From assembly GCA_035317605.1 (NCBI GenBank), contig DATHGT010000078.1:1-11049 (forward strand): a stretch of DNA of 11,049 bases, given 5' to 3'. The DNA is from DATHGT01 sp035317605 (lineage in GTDB: Bacteria; Methylomirabilota; Methylomirabilia; Rokubacteriales; CSP1-6). Under the pieces are notes generated by a model. It ran no database searches. It was not told the DNA's origin and worked only from the letters and a program-made list of their open reading frames with translations. Position 1 is the stretch's first letter. Each line of letters starts with the position of its first letter. The translations under genes were made by a program, and so were the position numbers. Positions 1 to 5,599 of this stretch are shown here, one piece after another.

Positions 1-380
1 CCCTTGGCGATGACCTTCACCTCGCGGCTGCTCCCCTTGTCGACCACCGCGTAGACCTGTCCGGCCACCCGGCTGGACACGAAGAGCGTGCCCTTGTCGC
101 CCCACACCATCACGCGGGCGTTGTTGATCCCCGACGCCCACAGCTCGGCCTTGAAGCCAGGCGGGAGCTTGATCTTGTTGATCGGGATCTCGCCCGGCGC
201 TTTCGGGGCCGGCGGCTGCGCGACCGGCGACAGCGGCGAGTCCGCCATGGTGGGCGGCTGGCCCTGCTTCCACGTCGGCGCCGGGGCCGGCTGCGGTTGT
301 CCCTGCGCGGCGACGTCGATGGCGCCGGCGATGAGGACGAGGGCGATCAGAATGAGTGGCGCACTGAAGCGGAGTCGCAT
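1..380 (-). CDS. PQQ-dependent sugar / sorbosone dehydrogenase-like secreted protein (N-terminal part, runs off the window)
   Basis: Starts at ATG 380-378 and is open to the left edge (126 codons seen). A ribosome binding site (GGAGGT) lies about 6 nt upstream. The N-terminus is a clear Sec signal peptide: MRLR, a hydrophobic stretch, then a DVAA|QG-like cleavage site near residue 25. A Pro/Ala/Gln-rich linker follows (residues about 27-65), then a segment containing LPPGFKAELWASGINNARVM and GTLFVSSRVAGQVYAVVD. That segment is typical of the first beta-propeller blade of 'sorbosone dehydrogenase family' proteins, six-bladed periplasmic quinoprotein-type propellers that oxidise sugars or aldoses. 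Catalytic and PQQ-binding residues lie outside the window, so substrate and cofactor cannot be judged. The gene is divergent from the TonB/receptor pair and shares its promoter region. Family call is from recognition of the motif, not a search. Confidence 0.8.
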   Translation of the reverse strand, partial: MRLRFSAPLILIALVLIAGAIDVAAQGQPQPAPAPTWKQGQPPTMADSPLSPVAQPPAPKAPGEIPINKIKLPPGFKAELWASGINNARVMVWGDKGTLFVSSRVAGQVYAVVDKGSSREVKVIAK

Positions 381-415
381 AGTGAACCTCCGGCGGCACA
401 GGATGAGTTGGCGAG

Positions 416-444
416 ACCCTAATCCCCGCCCACCACCTTGTCAA
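416..444 (-). promoter_or_regulatory. Sigma70-like promoter for the sorbosone-dehydrogenase-like gene
   Basis: On the minus strand, -35 TTGACA (444-439), 17-bp spacer, -10 TAGGGT (421-416; T1, A2 and T6 conserved, the middle poor). The predicted start near 408 leaves a leader of about 28 nt that contains the GGAGGT ribosome binding site in front of ATG 380. The -35 box is the left arm of the palindrome at 439-456. Confidence 0.4.
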
Positions 445-456
445 CTCGTGTTGACA
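439..456. promoter_or_regulatory. Perfect palindrome in the divergent promoter (putative operator)
   Basis: TGTCAAC (439-445), spacer TCGT, GTTGACA (450-456) form a perfect 7-bp inverted repeat with a 4-bp spacer. It sits between the divergent genes starting at 380 (minus) and 515 (plus). Each arm contains a TTGACA, one per strand, so a protein bound here would cover both -35 boxes. This arrangement is typical of an operator controlling both directions. The regulator is not identified. Confidence 0.5.
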
Positions 457-478
457 CGTGATCGCGCGGTGATAGCAT
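451..478 (+). promoter_or_regulatory. Sigma70-like promoter for the tonB-like/receptor operon
   Basis: -35 TTGACA (451-456, 6/6 to consensus), 16-bp spacer, -10 TAGCAT (473-478, 4/6 including the key T1, A2 and T6). The predicted transcript start near 485 would give a leader of about 30 nt before GTG 515. This promoter would exclude ATG 477 as a start codon. Sequence-based prediction only. Confidence 0.45.
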
Positions 479-514
479 GCACGCGCTACGAGCCCACTTC
501 TCCCCGCTCTTCTC

Positions 515-892
515 GTGATCGTTCTCTCCGCGTGGCCCGCCGCGGCCGCGGACAGCGCACGTCCCACGCGCGACGCCGCCGAGATCGGCCCTCTCGAGAT
601 GCGAGCGGCTCCAGGCCAAGCCCCCGCGGGATATCGCCACACGCCGCCGCCGCGCTATCCCACCGTCGCGCGTGAGCGGGGGCTCGAGGGCGTGGTGCTG
701 CTGAGCGTGCTCGTCCGCCCGGACGGGCGCGTGGAGGAGGCGCGGGTCGCGAGCTCGTCGGGGACGAGCGTGCTCGACGACGCCGCGCTGGCCGCGGTGC
801 GCACGTGGGTCTTCGCGCCGGCCACGCGCGGCGGGCGTCCGGTCGAGAGCGTCGTCGAGGTGCCGGTCAAGTTCGCGCTCAAAGCTCCGTGA
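515..892 (+). CDS. Small TonB-C-domain energy transducer protein
   Basis: 125 aa from GTG 515. Residues about 44-123 form a TonB C-terminal domain (PF03544/TIGR01352 type). The characteristic pattern is visible: YP near 48, GLEGVVLLSVLVRPDGRV, SSG, LDDAALAAVRTWVFAPA, and PV near the end. Such domains span the periplasm and contact the TonB box of outer-membrane receptors to pass on energy from ExbB/ExbD. The stop overlaps the start of the receptor gene by 4 nt, so the pair is co-translated and this is probably the dedicated TonB of that receptor. The start is doubtful: from 515 the hydrophobic N-terminus is short and lacks a positive n-region. The frame is open back to 476 and reads as a good signal/anchor segment (ending SPLLPALLVIVLSAWPAAAA) but has no ATG, GTG or TTG there. 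No ribosome binding site is visible upstream. The proline-rich linker of classic TonB is almost absent. Confidence 0.8.
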   Translation: MIVLSAWPAAAADSARPTRDAAEIGPLEMRAAPGQAPAGYRHTPPPRYPTVARERGLEGVVLLSVLVRPDGRVEEARVASSSGTSVLDDAALAAVRTWVFAPATRGGRPVESVVEVPVKFALKAP

Positions 893-2940
893 TCGTCCCA
901 CTCCTGTTGCTGCTGGTGGTGCTCGGGTGGCCGGCCCTCGGCCGGGCCCAGACGCCGGAGTCTCCGGCGAGGCTCGAGCCCATCGTCGTCACGCCCTCGC
1001 GGCTCGAGCAGCAGGCGGGGGAGGCGCCGGCGAGCGTCACCGTGATCACCGCCGAGGACGTCCGGAGCGCGCCCTACGTCACCCTCGACGACCTGCTGCG
1101 CCAGGTGCCCTCGTTCAGTCTGTTTCGCCGGTCGTCCAGCCTGGTGGGACATCCGACCACGCAGGGCGTGTCGCTGCGCGGGGTGGGGCCGAGCGGCGCC
1201 AGCCGCGCGCTCGTCCTCGTGGATGGCATTCCCATCAACGATCCGTTCGGGGGCTGGGTGCCGTGGAGCCGCGTGCCCTTGCTGTCCGTCGAGCAGATCG
1301 AGGTCGTGCGGGGCGGCGGATCGGCGCTGTGGGGCAACGGTGCCCTGGGTGGCGTCATCAACGTGATCACCCGCCATCCCACCGAGCGCAGCGCGATCTT
1401 CGAATCGAGCTTCGGCAACCACGACACCAAGAACTTCGACCTGCTCCTTCGCGACACGCTCGGACCGTGGCGCCTCAGCCTCGAGGGCAACTACTTCGAC
1501 ACCGCGGGATACAAGATCGTGCTCCCCCAGCAGCGTGGCGCCATCGACACGCCGGCCGACTCGCGCCACGCGGTCTTCAACGGGCGGCTCGAGTTCGCGC
1601 CGTCGCGCGAGCTGACCCTGTTCCTCTCGGGCACGTTCTTCGACGAGGACCGCCACAACGGGACCCGGCTCCAGGTCAACGACATCCGGTCCGGCTCCAT
1701 CGCGGGCGGGGGCACCCTGCGCACCTCGGACGGCAGCGAGTGGAAGGCCACGGTCTTCGCGCAGATGCAGAGCTTCCACAGCACGTTCTCGACGCAAGCC
1801 GTCGATCGCCAGTCCGAGACGCTCGCGCTCGACCAGCGATCGCCCTCGACGTCGGTCGGCACCGCGCTGTCGTGGAGCCGGCGCTTCGGCGATCACTTCG
1901 TGCTCGCGGGGGTGGACGCGCGCTGGGTCGGCGGCGAGACCGACGAGGGCGTGTTCAACAACAACGTCTTCCTGCGCAACCGGGTGGCCGGCGGCGATCA
2001 GGTCTTCGCCGGGCTCTACGCCCAGGACGTGTGGACGATCGCGCGCTGGCTCGAGCTGACCGGCGGCGTGCGCGGCGACTACTGGCGGAGCTACGACGGC
2101 TTCCGTCGCGACACCCCACCCCCCGCCGGCATCCCGCCGCACCAGTCGTTCGCGGACGTCGACTACGTGATTCCGAGCCCGCGCCTGGCCGCGCTCGTCC
2201 ACGTGACGCCCACCACCGATCTCGAGGCGGCCGCGTACCAGGGCTTCCGGGTGCCGACCCTCAACGAGCAGTATCGCGTCTTCCGCGTGCGCAACGACGT
2301 CACGGTCGCCAACGCCGGCCTCAAGCCGGAGCGGATGACCGGCGGCGAGCTCGGTGTCCGCCAGCGCTTCTCGCCCGTCGAGGTGCGGGTGACCGGGTTC
2401 TGGAATGAAGTGACCGATCAGATCCTCAACGTCACGCTCGCGCGACCGCTGGCGGATTGCCCGGCCGGCACCACGTGTCGCCAGCGCCAGAACGTCGAGC
2501 TGACGCGCATCCGCGGCGTCGAGACCGAGATCGAGGTCCGCCCGCTCCCACGCTGGCGTGTGTTGCTGAGCCACATCTACAGCGACGCGCACGTGGTGGA
2601 TGCGACCCGCCAGCCCGCGCTCCAGGGCAAGCGATTGGCCCAGGTGCCGGACCACGTGGTCACGCTGGGGATCCGCTGGGACAATCCCGCCTGGGTGAAC
2701 GTCGCCGCCAACGTGCGCTACGTGGGCCGCCAGTTCGAGGACGATCTCAACACGCTGCCGCTCAATCCCTTCACGACCGTCGACCTTCATCTCTCGCGCC
2801 CGCTCGCGAAGTGGGCCGACGTCTTCCTGTCGTTCGAGAACCTCCTCAACGAAACCTACGCCGTCCAGCGCACGTCCGACGGCATCGTCACCGTCGGCAC
2901 CCCGCGCCTCGTCCGCGGCGGCTTCCGCCTCACGTACTAG
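889..2940 (+). CDS. TonB-dependent outer-membrane receptor (BtuB/siderophore-receptor-like)
   Basis: 683 aa from GTG 889, which overlaps the previous stop (GTGA, 889-892). This start gives an ideal signal peptide (MIVPLLLLLVVLG..., cleavage near GRA|QT, residue 20), whereas the frame further upstream is arginine-rich and antisense-like. A TonB box-like EPIVVTPSR lies at residues 30-38. The plug domain covers about 43-165, with VTVITAEDV, LDDLLRQVPSF, VSLRGVGPSGASRALVLVDG, VEQIEVVRGGGSALWGNGA and GGVINVIT. The rest is a 22-strand beta-barrel pattern ending in GGFRLTY, with the terminal aromatic residue used for BAM-dependent insertion. Two cysteines in DCPAGTTC probably form a disulfide in an extracellular loop. 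Length is normal for the family. The plug resembles the BtuB/CirA group, but substrate (cobalamin, metal chelate, sugar or other) cannot be decided. Outer membrane, energised by the neighbouring TonB-like protein. Confidence 0.93.
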   Translation: MIVPLLLLLVVLGWPALGRAQTPESPARLEPIVVTPSRLEQQAGEAPASVTVITAEDVRSAPYVTLDDLLRQVPSFSLFRRSSSLVGHPTTQGVSLRGVGPSGASRALVLVDGIPINDPFGGWVPWSRVPLLSVEQIEVVRGGGSALWGNGALGGVINVITRHPTERSAIFESSFGNHDTKNFDLLLRDTLGPWRLSLEGNYFDTAGYKIVLPQQRGAIDTPADSRHAVFNGRLEFAPSRELTLFLSGTFFDEDRHNGTRLQVNDIRSGSIAGGGTLRTSDGSEWKATVFAQMQSFHSTFSTQAVDRQSETLALDQRSPSTSVGTALSWSRRFGDHFVLAGVDARWVGGETDEGVFNNNVFLRNRVAGGDQVFAGLYAQDVWTIARWLELTGGVRGDYWRSYDGFRRDTPPPAGIPPHQSFADVDYVIPSPRLAALVHVTPTTDLEAAAYQGFRVPTLNEQYRVFRVRNDVTVANAGLKPERMTGGELGVRQRFSPVEVRVTGFWNEVTDQILNVTLARPLADCPAGTTCRQRQNVELTRIRGVETEIEVRPLPRWRVLLSHIYSDAHVVDATRQPALQGKRLAQVPDHVVTLGIRWDNPAWVNVAANVRYVGRQFEDDLNTLPLNPFTTVDLHLSRPLAKWADVFLSFENLLNETYAVQRTSDGIVTVGTPRLVRGGFRLTY

Positions 2941-2942
2941 AA

Positions 2943-2977
2943 CTCGAGGGGGGTCGCGGGCGAAGCCCGCGCTCGAG
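2943..2977 (+). terminator. Hairpin after the receptor gene (putative terminator, no T-tract)
   Basis: Begins 3 nt after the receptor stop. Inner stem CGCGGGC (2955-2961), loop GAA, GCCCGCG (2965-2971). An outer CTCGAG/CTCGAG pair (2943-2948 with 2972-2977) extends it, with a 6-nt bulge on the 5' side. No run of T follows, so it could be a Rho-assisted stop or a 3'-end stabilising hairpin. Confidence 0.45.
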
Positions 2978-3005
2978 AGGACGACGAGAACACTGCGCCT
3001 ATTGC

Positions 3006-3038
3006 TGACTGATCAGTCACGTCGACCAGCGACTGGTC
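3006..3038. promoter_or_regulatory. Two adjacent palindromes (putative operator pair)
   Basis: TGACTGATCAGTCA at 3006-3019 is a perfect 14-bp palindrome. Only 4 bp further, GACCAG (3024-3029), CGA, CTGGTC (3033-3038) form a second dyad. Longer arms TGCTGAC (3003-3009) and GTCAGCA (3036-3042) also pair, so the whole 3003-3042 segment could fold as one structure. Dyads of this size and spacing are usual for TetR-type operators, but no regulator gene is nearby. The rest of 2978-3203 holds only small dyads (GTTCA/TGAAC at 3056-3068, GTTGT/ACAAC at 3125-3136) and no convincing gene. Confidence 0.35.
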
Positions 3039-3203
3039 AGCAGTGCACCGATCCGGTTCAGCTTGAACAGGGGCACACCGCCTCGGGGCGTTCAAACTCG
3101 ATCAGATGGTCCGGGGATTCGCCGGTTGTGGACAACTCTTGCCTGGCCTGTGGATTGCCAGATACACGGCCGCGGTACCGAGATTGCCCTGGGGGGTGTT
3201 CCG

Positions 3204-3356
3204 ATGACTCGTCGTGATTCGAGGATGGACGGTCGTGAAGCGTTCTTGAAGAAGCTCCGCCGCTACCCCGCCGATCGTGCGCTGGTGCGCCTCGGGGAGG
3301 GTCGCAAAGCGCGCGACTTCTGGGATCTCGTCCAGTACGTGCTGGCAAACCGCTGA
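3204..3356 (+). CDS. Small hypothetical protein, 50 aa
   Basis: Starts at ATG 3204 behind a G-rich Shine-Dalgarno-like run (3191-3196). The frame is open further upstream, but that part looks non-coding. The product is short and basic (MTRRDSRMDGREAFL... ending FWDLVQYVLANR), with no signal peptide and no membrane segment. The end resembles the last helix of cytochrome c domains (xxWxLVxYVxxL), but there is no CxxCH heme motif, so it may be a remnant or an unrelated small protein. A very strong hairpin starts 7 nt after the stop, which supports a real transcribed unit. Function not recognised. Confidence 0.45.
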   Translation: MTRRDSRMDGREAFLKKLRRYPADRALVRLGEGRKARDFWDLVQYVLANR

Positions 3357-3362
3357 AGCCCC

Positions 3363-3396
3363 CGTCGGAGGGGGCCGTCTGAGGCCCCCTCCGACG
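3363..3396 (+). terminator. Strong 14-bp hairpin (terminator-like)
   Basis: Stem CGTCGGAGGGGGCC (3363-3376), loop GTCTGA, perfect complementary arm (3383-3396), directly behind the 50-aa gene. There is no T-tract afterwards (CGCTTCACG), so the call rests on stem strength and position. It separates the small gene from the dioxygenase unit. Confidence 0.6.
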
Positions 3397-3403
3397 CGCT
3401 TCA

Positions 3404-3418
3404 CGCGCCATTGGCGCG
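3404..3418. promoter_or_regulatory. 15-bp palindrome upstream of the dioxygenase unit
   Basis: CGCGCCA-T-TGGCGCG is a perfect dyad around one central base, 8 nt after the hairpin. A second dyad, GAGTCG (3449-3454) and CGACTC (3471-3476), follows. They lie in the 192-nt gap (3357-3548) that should hold the promoter of the secreted peptide and dioxygenase genes. I see no good -35/-10 pair in it. Could be an operator or chance in GC-rich DNA. Confidence 0.25.
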
Positions 3419-3548
3419 CTGTCCGCCCACCTCTCCCGCCATCCGCGCGAGTCGATACGGTCCATGAATCCGACTCCTATCGTGACGCGGGAACGCCCGC
3501 GGCCCTGGTCGGAAACAGCCCGAATCCATCTGCCTCGAGAAGGACGTC

Positions 3549-3689
3549 ATGAGCCGGTGTCGAGTCGCCGCGTGGCTGATCCCGACGGCGCTGGTGGTGG
3601 TGCTGGTGGTGGTGCCGGCGGCCGCGCTGGCCGCTGATCCCATCGAATCGCTCGCCCTCTGCGCCCGCCGGCGGTCGGCGGCATGTTAG
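3549..3689 (+). CDS. Short predicted secreted peptide, 46 aa
   Basis: ATG 3549 is preceded by a good ribosome binding site (GAGAAGGA, 3537-3544, 4 nt spacing). The product is almost entirely a signal peptide: MSRCR, a hydrophobic core WLIPTALVVVLVVVPAAALA, and a cleavage site near ALA|AD (residue 28-29). About 17 mature residues follow, with two cysteines (DPIESLALCARR...AAC). The LVVV repeat is encoded by an exact 12-bp tandem duplication (3591-3602, 3603-3614). The stop (TAG 3687-3689) lies within a few bases of an in-frame ATG of the dioxygenase (3683) and 20 nt before its likely true start, so the two would be translated together. Either a genuine small exported peptide or the 5' end of a gene truncated by mutation. 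No family recognised. Confidence 0.45.
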   Translation: MSRCRVAAWLIPTALVVVLVVVPAAALAADPIESLALCARRRSAAC

Positions 3690-3709
3690 CCTGGCGAAGG
3701 ACAAGCCCC

Positions 3710-4969
3710 ATGCGAGAGGCGCCGCCGCCCGTCGACTACAAGAGCCTCGTTCGGGACGATCGCATTCACGCGTCGCTCTATACCGACCCCCGCATCTTCT
3801 CCGACGAGCTGGAGCGGATCTTCCACCGCGGCTGGGTCTTCGTGGGCCACGACAGCGAGATCCCGCGAGGGGGCGATTTCGTCACGCGTCACATCGGCGT
3901 CGAGCCCATCGTCCTCGTGCGCGGCAAGGACGGCGAGGTCGCGGTGCTCGTCAACCGGTGCCGGCACCGGGGCACCATGGTGTGCGCGGCCGAACGGGGC
4001 AGCGCCCGCACGTTCACCTGTCCCTATCATGGCTGGTCCTACGATCTCGACGGGACGTTGCTGGGCGTGCCGTACCCGGGTGGCTACGACGGATTCGACA
4101 AGAGCTCGCACGGGCTGGCCCGCGCGTCCCGCGTGTCGAGCTATCGGGGGTTCATCTTCGCCAGCCTGGCCGGGTCGGGACCATCGCTTGCCGAGCATCT
4201 CGGCCCCGCCACCCGGCTGATCGATCGCTCGTGCGATCTCTCGCCCCAGGGCGAGATCGAGCTGTCGGCGGGGTGGGTGAAGCACCGCTGCGCCGCAAAC
4301 TGGAAGATGCTGCCCGAGAACGACAGCGACGGGTATCACCTCGGCTTCGTGCATCGCGCGATGTTCATGACGATCCGCTCGCAGTACCAGCGTGTGGTCG
4401 GCGACGAGCGGAGCATCCAGGCCGTGGTGCGCGACTGGGGCCACGGTCACATCGAGATCGACTGGTCGCCCGGCTATCAGGGCCCGTTCGAGTGGTTCGG
4501 CGGCGCCGCCGGCCCCGCGGTGGCCGAGTTCGTCGCCGCGCTGGAGCGGCGCGACGGTGTCGAGACGGCGCGCCGCCGGATCGTCGAAGGCCCGGCCCAC
4601 GCGCTGATCTTCCCGAACCTGTTCCTGGGCGAGACCAACATCGCGATCGTGCAACCGCTTCGCGTGGATGCCTGCGTGCACTGGCACACGCCGATGTTTC
4701 TCAAGGGCGTGCCCGAGTTCAACGGCCGCCTGCTCCGCATGGCCGAGGCGGGAATGGGGCCGGCCTCGTTCCTGATGCCGGAGGACCTGACGGTGGCGGC
4801 GCGCAACCAGCTCGGGCTCGGCGCCCGCACGGTGGAGTGGCTGCTGCTCGCCCGCGGCCTGAATCGCGAGACCGTCGACGCCGAGGGCCACACGGTCTCC
4901 CACGTCACCGACGAAACCACCAATCGCGGGTTCTGGCGTCACTACCGCACGGTGATGACCGACGCCTGA
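3710..4969 (+). CDS. Rieske aromatic ring-hydroxylating dioxygenase, alpha (catalytic) subunit
   Basis: 419 aa from ATG 3710, chosen over ATG 3683 because GAAGGA (3696-3701) lies 8 nt upstream. The Rieske [2Fe-2S] domain has the exact C-x-H-x17-C-x2-H ligand set: C84, H86 (NRCRHRG), C104, H107 (CPYHGW). The catalytic domain has the mononuclear iron ligands H210 and H215 in DSDGYHLGFVH, with D207 as the conserved bridging aspartate between Rieske and iron centres. D359 (MPEDL) is the likely third iron ligand. These enzymes add O2 across an aromatic ring to give cis-dihydrodiols, or carry out related hydroxylations and demethylations, in the cytoplasm as alpha3beta3 hexamers. Length is slightly below the usual 430-460 aa. 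The beta subunit follows after 7 nt. No ferredoxin or reductase is encoded in the window, so electrons must come from elsewhere. Substrate cannot be predicted. Confidence 0.95.
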   Translation: MREAPPPVDYKSLVRDDRIHASLYTDPRIFSDELERIFHRGWVFVGHDSEIPRGGDFVTRHIGVEPIVLVRGKDGEVAVLVNRCRHRGTMVCAAERGSARTFTCPYHGWSYDLDGTLLGVPYPGGYDGFDKSSHGLARASRVSSYRGFIFASLAGSGPSLAEHLGPATRLIDRSCDLSPQGEIELSAGWVKHRCAANWKMLPENDSDGYHLGFVHRAMFMTIRSQYQRVVGDERSIQAVVRDWGHGHIEIDWSPGYQGPFEWFGGAAGPAVAEFVAALERRDGVETARRRIVEGPAHALIFPNLFLGETNIAIVQPLRVDACVHWHTPMFLKGVPEFNGRLLRMAEAGMGPASFLMPEDLTVAARNQLGLGARTVEWLLLARGLNRETVDAEGHTVSHVTDETTNRGFWRHYRTVMTDA

Positions 4970-4976
4970 TCCCGCG

Positions 4977-5453
4977 GTGCGCGAGGACGTGATCGCCTTC
5001 CTCTACGCGGAAGCGCGGCTGGCCGACGAGGCCCGCTACGCCGAGTGGCTGGCCCTGTGGACGGACGACGCCGTCTACTGGGTCCCCGCGACGACCGATC
5101 CCGAAGCCGATCCGCAGCGACACCTCTCGCACATCTACGACAACCGGGCGCGCCTCGAGACACGCGTGAAGCTCCTGCAGACCGGCGCCCGGTACAGCCA
5201 GGAGCCCGCGTCGCGGATGCGACGGCTCATCTCCAACGTCGAGGTGCAGGAGAGCGGCCACGGCGAGGTCGTGGCCGGCTCGAACTTCATCCTGGCCGAG
5301 CAGTCGGTCCAGGCCGCTCACGAGCTGCACTGGTGGGCCGGACGCACGACCCACCGGCTGCGTCGCGTCGGCGGCGAGTGGCGGATGAGCGGCAAGACCG
5401 TGGTGCTCGTCAACGCCGCCGAGCCGCTGCCGAACCTGACGTTCTTGATCTAA
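4977..5453 (+). CDS. Ring-hydroxylating dioxygenase, beta subunit
   Basis: 158 aa from GTG 4977, 7 nt after the alpha stop. No ribosome binding site is seen, so translation is probably coupled to the alpha gene. The sequence has the NTF2/SnoaL-like fold pattern of PF00866: N-terminal helix region EDVIAFLYAEARLADEARYAEWLALW, then DDAVYWVPA, the SHIYDNRARLETRVKLL segment, SRMRRLISNVEV, a central beta region and the C-terminal GEWRMSGKTVVLVNA. The beta subunit is structural and helps assemble the hexamer; it has no metal site. The last codons fall at the left end of the long inverted repeat, and the TAA stop lies inside it. Confidence 0.93.
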   Translation: MREDVIAFLYAEARLADEARYAEWLALWTDDAVYWVPATTDPEADPQRHLSHIYDNRARLETRVKLLQTGARYSQEPASRMRRLISNVEVQESGHGEVVAGSNFILAEQSVQAAHELHWWAGRTTHRLRRVGGEWRMSGKTVVLVNAAEPLPNLTFLI

Positions 5454-5599
5454 TGGAGCTCGCGGAATTGGTTGACGGTCTCACGTCGGGGGTCGGCTGG
5501 CCTGGGTCCTCGAAAAGAGGAGCTGCGCTCCTCTTTTCTGCGAAATCGGCGCTCGACCCCCGACGCGAGCCCGTCAACCAATTCCGCGAGGATCATTAG
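5450..5599. repeat. 150-bp nested inverted repeat filling a convergent intergenic gap
   Basis: Arms matching from outside in, all around the same centre (5524.5): CTAATG/CATTAG (5450-5455 with 5594-5599), a perfect 20-bp arm (5459-5478 with 5571-5590), a 3-bp piece (5480-5482 with 5567-5569), a perfect 12-bp arm CGTCGGGGGTCG (5484-5495 with 5554-5565), an unpaired internal loop (5496-5511 and 5539-5553), and a 12-bp core stem (5512-5523 with 5527-5538). The repeat includes both TAA stop codons of the two converging genes and leaves no other intergenic sequence. It could be a palindromic (foldback/MITE-like) element or a large bidirectional terminator. No target-site duplication is visible. 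Confidence 0.9.
5512..5538. terminator. Bidirectional intrinsic terminator at the core of the inverted repeat
   Basis: Stem GAAAAGAGGAGC, loop TGC, GCTCCTCTTTTC. The stem ends in TTTT when read from either strand, as in bidirectional Rho-independent terminators. It lies between the dioxygenase beta gene (plus) and the peroxiredoxin-like gene (minus), so it can stop both convergent transcripts. The T-runs are inside the stem and short (four), so efficiency is uncertain. Confidence 0.65.

Noticed and set aside
477..518. 13-codon mini-ORF from ATG 477 as a leader peptide
   Set aside because: The predicted -10 box covers this ATG, and no attenuator structure follows. More likely chance or a frameshift trace of the tonB-like gene start.
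805..888. N-terminal extension of the receptor to GTG 805
   Set aside because: Arg-rich, overlaps the TonB domain in another frame and would bury the signal peptide. GTG 889 gives a clean signal peptide and a 4-nt overlap.
655..2790. 711-codon open frame on the minus strand opposite the receptor
   Set aside because: His/Arg/Glu/Ala-rich, low-complexity translation typical of the antisense of a GC-rich gene. The plus strand encodes an unmistakable TonB-dependent receptor.
3127..3135. DnaA-box-like sequence (TTGTCCACA on the minus strand)
   Set aside because: A single imperfect copy with no AT-rich region, cluster or dnaA/dnaN nearby; better explained as part of a small palindrome.
3686..4942. 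418-codon minus-strand frame opposite the dioxygenase alpha subunit
   Set aside because: Antisense shadow with no recognisable domain. The Rieske and iron motifs are on the plus strand.
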